A stretch of 64,000 nt of DNA from CAXXHQ01 sp963665265 (GTDB taxonomy: Bacteria; Planctomycetota; Planctomycetia; Pirellulales; Thermoguttaceae), in NCBI GenBank assembly GCA_963665265.2, contig OY762224.2:62001-126000 (forward strand), given 5' to 3'. This document shows positions 26,964-35,582 of the stretch, piece after piece. The notes under the pieces were generated by a model. The model was not told the origin of the DNA and made no database searches. It saw only the letters and a program-made list of their open reading frames with translations. Position numbers and translations under genes: made by a program. Every line of letters starts with the position of its first letter. The first letter of the stretch is position 1.

Positions 26964-29270
26964 TTATTTTTTCTCCCGCTTGGAGTTTTTCTCTTTCTCA
27001 TCGCCGAGAACAAAACGAATATTGCCGTTGACGGTATCGGCTTTCAGCAAGGCGCCTCCTTTGCCGAGATCGCCGGAGAGAGAAGAGCCGCCGGCGGATC
27101 GCTCTTTGACCGACTTGAGGCCGGACAGGTCGCTTTTGATGTCGCCATGCACGGTTTGCGATTTAACCGAGAGGTTGGCGTCTTTGGGAACGGCCGCGAC
27201 GACCGAACCGTTGACCGTCGCCAGTTTCGCGGGCTTGAAATCCTTTGACACGGCGGCAAGCGAAACCGATCCGTTGACCGTGGCAAGGTCAAGTTCGCCG
27301 GACAGGTCTTTCGCGGCAATCAAGCCGTTCACCGTCGAGGCTTTGACGTTTCCGTTCAGAGTAGCTAGCCTGACGTCGCCGTTGACGTTTTGTACTTTTT
27401 TGAGTTGCGCGTCGAAGGGAACTTGAACGACGTAATCGACGATGACGTGAACGCCCTCCTCTTTATCTTTCGAGATTTTCGTGCGGACGTCCACTTGCTT
27501 GGGATCGTTTTTAATTTCGATGGCGGTGGCTTTCGCGTCTTCTTCGCCTTTCACGTACATCACGCTCGTGATCTCGACTTCGTTTTTGTCCCAGCCGCGA
27601 ATTTCAACTTGGCCGGTGACGTTTTCGAGCGTGAAGGTTCCGTCGGCCGTGAGCGGGAACGTCTTTTTCGACTCTCTCCGCTGCATGCTCGCTCGCGAAT
27701 CGCCTCCGGCAGTGGTCATATTTACCATTTCACGAGCGCGGCCAATAAGGACTTCGCCGTTTTCGCCGACTTTTTCACGAATTTCGACGCGGGCGGATTC
27801 AAGGGCCGCGCGGGCGTCGTCCATGACGGAGTACGTCTCTTTCGCCGCCTCCTTCACCGCTTCGCGCGCTTCCTTCGCCGCATCCTTCGCCATGTCTTTG
27901 GTCATGCGACGGGCTTCATCGACCATCTCGTGAACTTGGTCGGCGACGTCGTCAACGACCGCGGCGATATCGTCTTCGTTCACGTCTTCCTTCGATTCGT
28001 CCTTGGCTTCCTCTTTCGCTTTTTCCTTATCCGCTTTCTTTTTTTCTTTGGCTTCCTTTTTCGCCTCTTTCTTCGCTTCTTTCGAGGCGGCTTTGTCGTC
28101 CTCGTTTTTCTCGGCGACGGCCGGCTTATCCGCCGCATCGTCGGCGACGGGGGCGGCTTGGGCGAATCGCATTCCGGCGATCGTCACGGCGGCCAAAAAA
28201 AACGTGACGGAAAAGAAAACGGCGGTCCAACGACTTACGCGAATCATAGTGATTCTCCTTCGATCCAAAAGATCGGCGATTCGGTCTTCTAGCCTCCACC
28301 GGCAATGAAACAAGCCGAGCGCCGTAGGTCTTGAGGATGCGACCGCGAGCGTTTGAGAGAGGGTCAACAAGGTCCGCGCGTAATTCGGCGCGGCGCCTCG
28401 TCGGAGAACGTAATTATCGCAAACTTCTTCCCTCGCTCGGGCCAGCTCTCGATTGAGAACGCGAACGAGCGGATGAAACCAAAAGAGCGCGCCCGCCGCT
28501 CGCTGCAAAAATCCGACGAACTGGTGTCGGCAGACGGCATGGGCGCATTCGTGAACGAGCACGTCGATCAAGTCGGACTCGCCGAGCGTATCGACGACGT
28601 TTTCCGGCAAGACGACGAGAGGCCGGAGCAGCCCGACCATAATCGGCCGATCGACGGAGGGCGAAAGCGCCAACTCGGGCAACCGGTCGACGCCGAGCGC
28701 CTGCCGAACTTGACGTAGCGGCGCTTCGAGCGAATCTTCGTCGAGCGGTCGAACCGAACGGCGTAGCTCGGCGATTTGGCCGAGACCGTGCAACCAACGC
28801 GCGACCAGCAGCGCGATTCCGGCAAGCCAAACGATAACGGCCAACCCTCCGAACGCTTGCAGGATTTTTGCGAACGAGAAGGAACTCGTCGCGACGCTCG
28901 GCGTTTCGGCGACGACAGGCCGCGGCGCGGAGTCGGCGGCGCCGTCAATGACGACCGGCCAGGCTTCGTCGGCGACGGGGGCGGCGGCGACCTTCGCCGA
29001 CGCATGGGTTTTCGGTTCTTCAGTAGGAGAGGCGATCGGAAGCGTGATGAGTGCGATTTCGGCGGAACGCATCGTCCAGGCCACGACCGGGCAGGCAAGC
29101 GTGCAGACGACGGCGGTCAAGTAAATGCAGTAGCGCCAAGCGGCGTTCCAACGCGCGCCGAATCCGGCGACGAACCACGCGGCAAGGACGATAAACGTCA
29201 CTTGCACGAGAACGACGGCCGCGAGCAACGTCCAAGCTTGGCCGGGATAAAGACGAACGAGCGCGTCCAT
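26964..29270 (-). CDS. M56 (BlaR1-type) membrane metallopeptidase fused to DUF4097-like domain
   Basis: This 768-residue protein has four parts. The N-terminal membrane segment has spans near 12-38, 45-66 and 135-160. The M56 protease domain has the zinc motif H240-E-C-A-H244 and the downstream EEVCDNYV near 281-288, followed by a span near 350-372. A Lys/Glu/Ala-rich charged stretch covers about 380-510 and is probably a long helix. A C-terminal beta-helix-like domain covers about 560-750, with repeated VNG turns (TLNGNVKASTVNGLI, LATVNGSVSLA) like DUF4097/LiaG proteins. In BlaR1 systems the protease destroys the paired repressor on a signal. The C-terminal domain takes the place of the penicillin-binding sensor, so the signal is different. 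Its start overlaps the blaI-like stop by one base (TAATG). Confidence 0.88.
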   Translation of the reverse strand: MDALVRLYPGQAWTLLAAVVLVQVTFIVLAAWFVAGFGARWNAAWRYCIYLTAVVCTLACPVVAWTMRSAEIALITLPIASPTEEPKTHASAKVAAAPVADEAWPVVIDGAADSAPRPVVAETPSVATSSFSFAKILQAFGGLAVIVWLAGIALLVARWLHGLGQIAELRRSVRPLDEDSLEAPLRQVRQALGVDRLPELALSPSVDRPIMVGLLRPLVVLPENVVDTLGESDLIDVLVHECAHAVCRHQFVGFLQRAAGALFWFHPLVRVLNRELARAREEVCDNYVLRRGAAPNYARTLLTLSQTLAVASSRPTALGLFHCRWRLEDRIADLLDRRRITMIRVSRWTAVFFSVTFFLAAVTIAGMRFAQAAPVADDAADKPAVAEKNEDDKAASKEAKKEAKKEAKEKKKADKEKAKEEAKDESKEDVNEDDIAAVVDDVADQVHEMVDEARRMTKDMAKDAAKEAREAVKEAAKETYSVMDDARAALESARVEIREKVGENGEVLIGRAREMVNMTTAGGDSRASMQRRESKKTFPLTADGTFTLENVTGQVEIRGWDKNEVEITSVMYVKGEEDAKATAIEIKNDPKQVDVRTKISKDKEEGVHVIVDYVVQVPFDAQLKKVQNVNGDVRLATLNGNVKASTVNGLIAAKDLSGELDLATVNGSVSLAAVSKDFKPAKLATVNGSVVAAVPKDANLSVKSQTVHGDIKSDLSGLKSVKERSAGGSSLSGDLGKGGALLKADTVNGNIRFVLGDEKEKNSKREKK

Positions 29271-29668
29271 TATTTTTTCTCCCGCTTATCGAGTTCCGCT
29301 TTATCGATCATCGCCTTGATTCGCTCGGCTTCGGCGGAGGAGAGTTTTCCTCCTTCAATAAGCGAGAGGACAAGCTCCTCGGCCGACCCTTGAAAGGCGG
29401 CGTCGACGAGTCGCTTGACCATTTTGGGAAGGACTTTCTCGCGGGGCTGCGTGGCGGTGAACAAAAAAGTTCCGCCCGACTCGCGATGCCGAAGCCAGCC
29501 TTTTTCCTCGAGCCGGGTGACCATCGTCGAAACGGTGTTCCGCGAGACGGAACGACGTTCGGCGAGCGCCTTCCAAATTTCGCCGACGGTCGTGGTTCCC
29601 TGCTCCCAAACGACGTTCATGATTTCGAGCTGCGATTCCGAGAGCTGGGGGAGTTCCGACTTGGCCAT
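29270..29668 (-). CDS. BlaI/MecI/CopY family transcriptional repressor
   Basis: This 132-residue winged-helix repressor has LSESQLEIMNVVWEQGTTTVGEIWKAL at the N-terminus, recognition helix SVSRNTVSTMVTRLEEKGWL near residues 40-60, and a C-terminal dimerisation region (AAFQGSAEELVLSLIEGG). It is the repressor half of the pair with the M56 protease encoded directly downstream. AAGGA lies nine bases before the ATG. A palindromic operator with a full promoter inside it lies 30-69 bases upstream, consistent with autorepression and relief by proteolysis. Confidence 0.93.
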   Translation of the reverse strand: MAKSELPQLSESQLEIMNVVWEQGTTTVGEIWKALAERRSVSRNTVSTMVTRLEEKGWLRHRESGGTFLFTATQPREKVLPKMVKRLVDAAFQGSAEELVLSLIEGGKLSSAEAERIKAMIDKAELDKREKK

Positions 29669-29697
29669 GCGACTAATCCTTTTCCTACGATCCGTTA

Positions 29698-29737
29698 ACT
29701 ACAAGTGTCAGTATACCGACACCTGTAGTTACGTCAA
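29698..29737 (-). promoter_or_regulatory. BlaI-type operator overlapping a sigma-70-type promoter
   Basis: ACTACAAGTGTC (29698-29709) and GACACCTGTAGT (29718-29729) form an inverted repeat with one mismatch and an 8-base spacer. Each half holds TACA-NN-TGTC, like the TACAnnTGTA core bound by BlaI/MecI. On the minus strand TTGACG (29737-29732) and TATACT (29715-29710) stand 16 bases apart, so the operator covers the -10 box and spacer of the promoter for the repressor-protease operon. Confidence 0.85.
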
Positions 29738-29923
29738 GAGATTTTCTTGGACTTTTTCGGGGGGAGCTGAAGGAACGCGAGGCGATCGACAAATTCGCCG
29801 CCTCGCCGTCTGCGACGGGTTGGGGTATGATTGCCTGTGCAAACAAGCGTGCCCCAAGAAATATCGGCGTGACTCGCTGCGATCGGCCGCCCTACATGCT
29901 AAACCTTGCCCCTTTGAGATGTT

Positions 29924-30544
29924 ATGACCAGAATTGGAATTTTCGGCGGAACGTTCGATCCGGTGCATACCGGGCATTTACTGCTGGCCGAATGCTGCCG
30001 CGAGCAATTGCGACTCGACGCGGTTTGGTTCGTGCCGACGTCGGCGCCTCCGCACAAGCGCCCGGCGGTCGCCGCGGCGGCCGATCGAATCGCAATGCTC
30101 GAATTGGCGCTTGCCGGCAACGAGGCGTTCGCCGTTCGCAAGGACGAGATCGAACGGGGCGGAACAAGCTACACGGTTGAAACGCTGACGCGCTTTCGAG
30201 AGGAACGCCCGACGGACGAGTTTTTCTGGCTGGTCGGGGGCGACATGCTCAACGATTTTCCGAACTGGCGAGAACCGGCCCGGATTTTGGAGCTTGCTTC
30301 ACTAGGGATCGTGCGCCGGCCTGGGGCCGAGACGTTGAACTTCGAGGCGCTGCGCCCGTTCGCCTCAAACGCAAAGATCGAAGAGCTGCGAGGCAACACG
30401 GTCGAGATGCCGGCGATGGGCGTAAGCAGCAGCGATCTACGGCTACGTTTCGCCGAGGGGCGAAGCGTTCGCTATCAGCTTCCTCGAGCCGTCGAAGAAT
30501 ACGCTCGGAGATTGTATAGTAGGGATGAGAGCGTTGGGCCGTAG
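29924..30544 (+). CDS. nadD: Nicotinate-nucleotide adenylyltransferase
   Basis: This 206-residue enzyme of NAD synthesis transfers AMP to nicotinate mononucleotide. It has the nucleotidyltransferase signature GGTFDPVHTGHLLLAE at residues 8-23, the substrate segment PTSAPPHKR, LVGGDMLNDFPNW near residue 100, and the closing SSSDLRLRFAEGRSVRYQLP. It is the first complete gene read rightward after the divergent BlaI operon. The TAG stop lies in a GTAGGG motif. No strong ribosome binding site is visible. Confidence 0.95.
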   Translation: MTRIGIFGGTFDPVHTGHLLLAECCREQLRLDAVWFVPTSAPPHKRPAVAAAADRIAMLELALAGNEAFAVRKDEIERGGTSYTVETLTRFREERPTDEFFWLVGGDMLNDFPNWREPARILELASLGIVRRPGAETLNFEALRPFASNAKIEELRGNTVEMPAMGVSSSDLRLRFAEGRSVRYQLPRAVEEYARRLYSRDESVGP

Positions 30545-30571
30545 GGCGTTGGAATGCGACAAAGAAGCCGG

Positions 30572-30832
30572 TCAACCGGCTTTACGCCAAGCGAGCTGGG
30601 CGTGCAATTCTTTGGGCATAGGGAGATCGGCGGCGTGCGGGTCATGTCGCAGCACGTCGATAAGCTGTTCGAACTGTTCGCGAGGCGATAGGGCGAGATC
30701 AAGAAAGAAGAGCTTGCATCCCTTGAGGACGCAGGAGCCGCCCCCTTCTCCGCCGAGCCATTCTTGACGGATCTGATAGCCGAGTTTTTGCGCAAGATCG
30801 AGGGCATGATCCAACAATTCGACGGTATGCAT
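30572..30832 (-). CDS. Conserved small protein of unknown function
   Basis: This 86-residue soluble protein has no recognised domain. It begins MHTVELLDHALDLAQKLGYQ, has a Gly-rich core (EWLGGEGGGSCVLKGCKLFFLDL) and a C-terminal helical part (SPREQFEQLIDVLRHDP). GGAG stands nine bases before the ATG at 30832, which supports it over the overlapping longer frame. It converges on nadD with 27 bases between the stops. The pattern looks like a conserved planctomycete/proteobacterial small protein, but I cannot assign a function. Confidence 0.7.
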   Translation of the reverse strand: MHTVELLDHALDLAQKLGYQIRQEWLGGEGGGSCVLKGCKLFFLDLALSPREQFEQLIDVLRHDPHAADLPMPKELHAQLAWRKAG

Positions 30833-31275
30833 CCTTGCATCTCCGATTCAGAAAAGCTTTGCGAAAAAACGCCGACGGCAAACTAAGAGCTTACCCGCAA
30901 TAGTTTTCGGAATATTTTCAAATATCTAATCAATCAATTCTTAAATATGAGGCGCTCAGGCGGATTTTTGCAGGGTGGAAGAAGCAATTCGACGATCGCT
31001 TGGAGATATACATAGAAGGCGCGGGAATTATAGCCGCTTCGGCTATAGTTCCCTATACGAGTTCGACGATAGGTCTAGCATGGTAACTTGTTGCCGGACT
31101 TGAAGTTAAGGGGAGCGAGCGGCGTAAAGCGGCTAGTTCGCCGACGATGGGCAAGTCGGGACGACAAGGTTTTCGAAAGAGCTTCGGCGGAATAGGGCGT
31201 TTGGCGAAATCGATTCGCAAGCCTCGACTTACGTTGGAAGCGCGAACAAAACACGTTGGGAGCCAATCGGTTCTT
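30833..31275. other. Intergenic region with one hairpin
   Basis: These 443 bases include an A/T-rich part (30900-30955) and an 8-bp hairpin TATAGCCG/CTT/CGGCTATA at 31029-31047 without a T tract. The histidine kinase frame is open from 31147, but the codons before 31276 do not look like family sequence. No other gene is seen. Confidence 0.5.
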
Positions 31276-32106
31276 ATGCACGGCCTCACTGATTCTTCGC
31301 AGCTATTAGAGCAGATCGAAATTCTTAAGCAGCAATTGGCGCAAGCGCAAAAGCTGACCGCGCTCGGCGAATTGGCCGGTACGACCACGCACGAATTCAA
31401 CAACGTGCTGACGACGATCTTGAACTACGCGAAGATGGGACAGCGTCACAAAGACGCGCCGACGCGTGACAAGTGCTTTGAGAAGATATTGGCGGCCAGC
31501 ACGCGAGCGGCGAAGATCACGAGCACGATTTTGGGAATGGCCCGAAACCGCGCCTCGGGACAAGAGCCGACCGATTTGACGCAACTCGTCGAAGACACGA
31601 TGATGCTGCTCGAACGGGAAATGAACAAGTATCATATTACCGTCGATAAGCAGTTCCAGCCGATTCCTCAAGCTTACGTGAACGGCAACCAGATCCAGCA
31701 GATTCTTATTAACCTGTTGATCAACGCGCGGCAAGCGATGCCGAACGGCGGACGAATCGCGCTGAAGCTTATGCACGACGCCGATAGCGACATGATCGAC
31801 TTGGTCGTGCGCGACTCGGGCTGCGGCATGCCGCAAGAAGTGCTGACGAAAATCTTCGATTCGTATTTCACCACGAAGACAGGGCCGGACGCCAGCGGCA
31901 AAGGCGGGACCGGTCTTGGGCTGTCGTTGTGCAAAGAGATCATCGAAGCGCATCACGGACGAATTCGCGTGGAGAGCGCCCCGGGCAAAGGGACTTGTTT
32001 CACTTTGAAACTTCCGACGGCCGCCAAGGCGGCGACGAAACGCGCTCCGATCGCCGCGCCGATCAGCGCCCCGGCGTTCCTCGACTCGCCGACGGTGACG
32101 AATTAA
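31276..32106 (+). CDS. Soluble sensor histidine kinase
   Basis: This kinase of about 276 residues starts at the ATG at 31276, with GGGAG upstream; an in-frame ATG at 31147 would add 43 basic residues of unlikely character. A short coiled-coil (LLEQIEILKQQLAQAQKL) leads into the HisKA domain with phospho-acceptor H39 in GTTTHEFNNVLTTI. The ATPase domain has the N box NLLINARQAM, G1 DSGCGMP and G2 GKGGTGLGLSL. No membrane span, PAS or other sensor domain is present, and no response regulator gene is adjacent. It is therefore an orphan kinase whose partner lies elsewhere. A strong terminator follows. Confidence 0.9.
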   Translation: MHGLTDSSQLLEQIEILKQQLAQAQKLTALGELAGTTTHEFNNVLTTILNYAKMGQRHKDAPTRDKCFEKILAASTRAAKITSTILGMARNRASGQEPTDLTQLVEDTMMLLEREMNKYHITVDKQFQPIPQAYVNGNQIQQILINLLINARQAMPNGGRIALKLMHDADSDMIDLVVRDSGCGMPQEVLTKIFDSYFTTKTGPDASGKGGTGLGLSLCKEIIEAHHGRIRVESAPGKGTCFTLKLPTAAKAATKRAPIAAPISAPAFLDSPTVTN

Positions 32107-32131
32107 CGTCGTAGCGAATACAAGACAAAAG

Positions 32132-32168
32132 AAAACGCGGAGAGGATTCAGTTCCCTCCGCGTTTTTT
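32132..32168 (+). terminator. Rho-independent terminator after histidine kinase
   Basis: AAAACGCGGAG (32132-32142) pairs with CTCCGCGTTTT (32156-32166), followed by a T run to 32168. Confidence 0.9.
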
Positions 32169-32269
32169 GTTTTTAATCGTCCGGCCGAGCAAAACGCGCT
32201 TCTCCGACCGACCTTCGGTCAGTATCCGGTCGCGGCTAAACAGGCGGTTCTTTTCGGCGCCCTACGCGC

Positions 32270-32295
32270 GGAACGGCACGGAGGCCGTTCCCTAC
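32270..32295 (-). repeat. REP-like hairpin, inverted GGAACGGC type
   Basis: On the minus strand GTAG (32295-32292) is followed by GGAACGGC/GCCGTTCC around loop CTCCGT. The TAG within GTAG is the stop codon of the PEP-CTERM gene. Confidence 0.7.
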
Positions 32296-32990
32296 AGAGA
32301 GCGTCGGCGAACGAAGCCGATGGCGCAAAGACCGAGGCCAAGCGCAAGGCAGGTCGACGGCTCGGGAACGACGGTGAAAGTAAGGGTCTCCGTCGAAATG
32401 CAAACGCCCAGGGATTGCGCATCGGCGAATCCCTGGGGATCGGCTTTAAAAGCGGCATAGGAATCCGGCGATTGCATAATAACCGACGCAACATCCTGCG
32501 AAGCAGAAATTCTACGGAGTGTAAGATTGTAAGTCCCCGATTTCATCTTCCCAATCCGTTTAAAATAATTACCTTCATTAGGCCAATATGTCGAGGAATT
32601 GGGATCAGGTTTAAAACTATTAAAAAAGATAAATCCGTCGAGATACAAGTTGTTGCCAGTTTGAGAAAAAGTCGAGTCGAACGTAAGAAGTTGGCATTGA
32701 GTAAAATCTAGAGCTGCCGTATCAATCATCAATTCGTCATTTTCCGTTAATACGTAGCTGCTTTGCTTGAGCGAATGATCAATCCACATCGGAAAGAGAT
32801 AATTTTTCCATCCAGTATCACATCCGTCCGCAAGTTCACAGTTTCTGACGCAGGTAGAATAAAATACTGGATCATCTTGCGGAAACACAACGTCAGGGAA
32901 AAATTCGGCCCGCAACTGGGCAATAAAACCTAAAATAAACGAGACAAAAACGAGGCAAAAAAATATCTTACTCGGATAACTCGAACGCAT
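32292..32990 (-). CDS. PEP-CTERM sorting-domain protein
   Basis: This 232-residue exported protein has an N-terminal signal segment (KIFFCLVFVSFILGFIAQLRA). The middle domain is beta-rich with four Cys near residues 47-57, and the C-terminal sorting signal comprises VPEPST near 209, a hydrophobic span and RRRSL. PEP-CTERM proteins are processed by an exosortase and released to the outside or wall; no exosortase gene is in this window. The gene is visibly more A/T-rich than its neighbours. GGGGAAG lies eight bases before the ATG. The function of the middle domain is unknown. Confidence 0.85.
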   Translation of the reverse strand: MRSSYPSKIFFCLVFVSFILGFIAQLRAEFFPDVVFPQDDPVFYSTCVRNCELADGCDTGWKNYLFPMWIDHSLKQSSYVLTENDELMIDTAALDFTQCQLLTFDSTFSQTGNNLYLDGFIFFNSFKPDPNSSTYWPNEGNYFKRIGKMKSGTYNLTLRRISASQDVASVIMQSPDSYAAFKADPQGFADAQSLGVCISTETLTFTVVPEPSTCLALGLGLCAIGFVRRRSL

Positions 32991-33141
32991 GATTGAACTT
33001 CCCCAAATCCAGTTAAATGTGGCGAGAAAATGAGAGGTTCGGAATCGAACGATTCGCTCTGCCGCCGTTTTTTATCACTAGATAATCAACGCACTACGCG
33101 GCATTGTACTCAACAATGTGAATTGCCGCAAGAAAAAGGAA

Positions 33142-33171
33142 ACTGCCGCGAATTATCACAACCGCGGCAGT
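33142..33171 (-). terminator. Probable terminator after GH43 gene
   Basis: ACTGCCGCG (33142-33150) and CGCGGCAGT (33163-33171) form a 9-bp stem with a 12-base loop. On the minus strand it is followed by TCCTTTTTCTTG. Confidence 0.6.
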
Positions 33172-33225
33172 CATTTTCCTTTTAAATCATCTATTAGCGG
33201 AGAGAAAATAGCCTCTAGTCGGCGC

Positions 33226-34233
33226 TTACTTTTTCGCTTCCGGCGCTTTCTTTGCGTATTCGGCCTTGAGGCGATCGTACTCTTCGTCGGTGACTTTCAA
33301 GATCGAGCCGTGACGGAACTTGAAGGGGAGGTGAAATTCTTTCAACTTCTCGAATTTTCCGCTCGCAAGATCGTCGGTTACGTAGGGCTGATAGCCTTGG
33401 CCTTTGCTGTAGAAGTCCAAGATCAGGCACCACGTGCCGGGCTTGCCGTCTGCGCCGGGGGCAAGCTGGAAGCACTCGGGCCCTTCGTAGCCTTGCAGCT
33501 TCGCCAACGAGAAGTCGGAGACTTCTTTCCACGGGCCGGTCAGCTTGTCGCTCGTCTCCATCGTGATCGCCTTGACCGTCTCGTCTTTCGAGAAGCGATA
33601 GTATTTACCGTTCTCGCGGACGATGTCGGTGTCAATGACGTGATTGGGACGTTCTATGTAAATAAACGGCTTGCCGAAGGTTTGGAAATCTTTGGTGCGG
33701 CATGCCCAAATACGCTGCTTGGCGAAGTTATCGTTTTTCGTTTTCGAGGCCCAGAAGACTAAATAGTCTTGGGTTTCTTCGTCATAGACGGCCTCGGGCG
33801 CCCAGGCGCAGCCGGCGTCTTCGGGAGCGATCGCGACGAGTCGCGGCTTGCTCCAGTGCGTCAAGTCTTCCGACTCCCAAATGACGATCGACTTGCTGGC
33901 GGCGGTCTGCGCGCGGTTCCAATCGTGCTTGGTCAAGTTGATCGAAAGGTCGGTGGCGATGATGTAAGTTTTCTTTCCGTCGTGCGAGCGGAAAACAAAG
34001 GGATCGCGGACCCCCTTATCGCCCAAGTCGCTGACGAGGACCGGCTCGGCGCCGTTCAGCGCTTCCCAAGTTTTTCCGTCCTTGCTCAGACCGAAGTAGA
34101 TTTGCTCGGTCATCGGCGTTTGCTCGCCTTTAAAGGTGATGAAAAGGTATCCGCCCTCGCCGGCAAATGCGGAGGAGCAGACGAACAAGGCCGCGAGGAG
34201 AAATAGTTTTTTGAGCATGGGAAGGAATCTCAT
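33226..34233 (-). CDS. Exported glycoside hydrolase family 43-like protein
   Basis: This protein of about 335 residues has a signal peptide beginning at Met6 (MLKKLFLLAALFVCSSAFAG; the ATG at 34218 is an alternative start). The five-bladed propeller pattern of GH43 is visible: VRDPFVFRSHDGKKTYIIATDL near residue 75, WAPEAVYDEETQDYLVFWAS near 145, IDTDIVRENGKYYRFSKDE near 200, and GYEGPECFQL near 250. GH43 enzymes cleave arabinose, xylose or galactose side chains with three acidic residues; the candidates here are the Asp of VRDPF, the Asp of IDTDI and the Glu of EGPE. It acts outside the cytoplasm. The sugar is not indicated by context. Confidence 0.85.
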   Translation of the reverse strand: MRFLPMLKKLFLLAALFVCSSAFAGEGGYLFITFKGEQTPMTEQIYFGLSKDGKTWEALNGAEPVLVSDLGDKGVRDPFVFRSHDGKKTYIIATDLSINLTKHDWNRAQTAASKSIVIWESEDLTHWSKPRLVAIAPEDAGCAWAPEAVYDEETQDYLVFWASKTKNDNFAKQRIWACRTKDFQTFGKPFIYIERPNHVIDTDIVRENGKYYRFSKDETVKAITMETSDKLTGPWKEVSDFSLAKLQGYEGPECFQLAPGADGKPGTWCLILDFYSKGQGYQPYVTDDLASGKFEKLKEFHLPFKFRHGSILKVTDEEYDRLKAEYAKKAPEAKK

Positions 34234-34405
34234 TGGCCACGAGAAATGGGAAAACCAAGTAATTGAAACGTATTATCCATGAGAGACAATCACGAATCAA
34301 GGGCCGAGAATTGGGAAGAGAGGGAATTCTCGGAAACAGGCTCTAACAGGCCATTCCTCGATAGACCTGCGCGGCATTCAAAGGAAGCCTCTTGCCGCTA
34401 CGCGT

Positions 34406-34429
34406 CTCCGGTTCAAGAACCGGAGCTAC
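34406..34429 (-). repeat. GTAG-footed hairpin
   Basis: CTCCGGTTC and GAACCGGAG form a 9-bp stem with an AA loop, followed by CTAC (34426-34429), which gives GTAG at the foot on the minus strand. Confidence 0.55.
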
Positions 34430-34491
34430 GGCGCCGCCTGCAAGCACGCACCGTACAAAACATGCGATGGACAGGGATGCCCGCCCTACCC

Positions 34492-35322
34492 TTACGATTT
34501 TTTCTTTTCGGGATAGACGACGAGTTCGACGCGGCGATTGCGCTGCTTGCCTTCGAAAGTGGCGTTGGAGACGGCGGGATGATTAGAGCCGTGGCCGACG
34601 ACGAAGAGCTGCTCGCCTCGGAAGTTGGTGCGAGAGACCAGAACGTCGTAGACGGTCATTGCGCGGGCGACGGACAATTCGTGATTGGTTCGGAACTGTC
34701 CGCCGGAGATCGGGTCGTTGTCGGTGTGCCCTTCGACGCCGATGATTTGATCGGGATAGGCGCGCATCAACTCGGCGGCCGCCGCGAGAACGATCGATTC
34801 GCCTCCGGGGCGCAAGCGGTTCGTTCCGTTTTCAAAGAGGCGGGAGCCGGGCAATTCAATGCGAATGACGTCGCCGTCTTGACGAACGAAAACGTCGGGC
34901 TGATTAATGACGGGAAGCGTTTGCAGGAGACTGTTGTTCGGCGTGATCGTGACGCCGTTGTTTCGCTGTAACGAGGCGGCGAGCGTTTGCACGCGTTTGT
35001 CGCCCTGCTCTTTATCGCTCTTCGTTTGGGCTAACTGCATCGAGACGCCGCGCAATTGCTCGCGGAGGGCCGTGAGTTGATCCTCCATGACCTTCGATTG
35101 CTGCTTCGATTGAGCGAGAAGCTGGGCATACTCTTGATTGTCTTTATCGAGCGAGTTGGCTCTGGTTTGCAGCTCTTGATATTGACGGGTCATGGCCGTC
35201 TGCTGCTGCTCGTATTGCTTGACCTTCCCTTGCAGAACCATGGGATTGTCCGCGCAGCCGGCGACGAGCGACGCGAACATCGCCGCGGCGAATAACCGGA
35301 CTTCGTTTCGGACACGCGCCAT
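34492..35322 (-). CDS. OmpA/MotB-domain lipoprotein
   Basis: This 276-residue protein starts MARVRNEVRLFAAAMFASLVAGC, a lipoprotein signal with the lipid-bearing Cys23. A Gln-rich coiled coil follows at about 35-110 (QYEQQQTAMTRQYQELQTRA). The C-terminal OmpA-like peptidoglycan-binding domain contains GVEGHTDNDPISGGQFRTNHELSVARA and GKQRNRRVELVVYP. It anchors a membrane to peptidoglycan or is part of an envelope complex. GGAG nine bases before 35322 sets the start; 24 further codons are open upstream. The stop sits in a GTAAGGGTAGGG motif. Confidence 0.88.
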   Translation of the reverse strand: MARVRNEVRLFAAAMFASLVAGCADNPMVLQGKVKQYEQQQTAMTRQYQELQTRANSLDKDNQEYAQLLAQSKQQSKVMEDQLTALREQLRGVSMQLAQTKSDKEQGDKRVQTLAASLQRNNGVTITPNNSLLQTLPVINQPDVFVRQDGDVIRIELPGSRLFENGTNRLRPGGESIVLAAAAELMRAYPDQIIGVEGHTDNDPISGGQFRTNHELSVARAMTVYDVLVSRTNFRGEQLFVVGHGSNHPAVSNATFEGKQRNRRVELVVYPEKKKS

Positions 35323-35582
35323 CGCGCCAACTCCAGGGAAAACGATGCAACATCGACCGAAAACGGAACGCCGGTTTCGGCCTCGCTTGAACAAGCGCGG
35401 GGGATCGTACTCGGACCTCCCGCACGAGGCAAGAGCAGTTTTTTAGGGAACGGAGCCGGGGGAAGATAGGGGAAATAGAGGCGAAACCGACGACGCGCGA
35501 ATGCGCACCCCCTCGGCGACTTCTCCAGAACCGACATAACCTCCGACCTCCTATCGATCGCGACGCGAGGAGCGCCGTTCCG

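Noticed and set aside
31029..31047. TATAGCCG hairpin as a terminator
   Set aside because: There is no T tract on either side and no gene end nearby on the plus strand.
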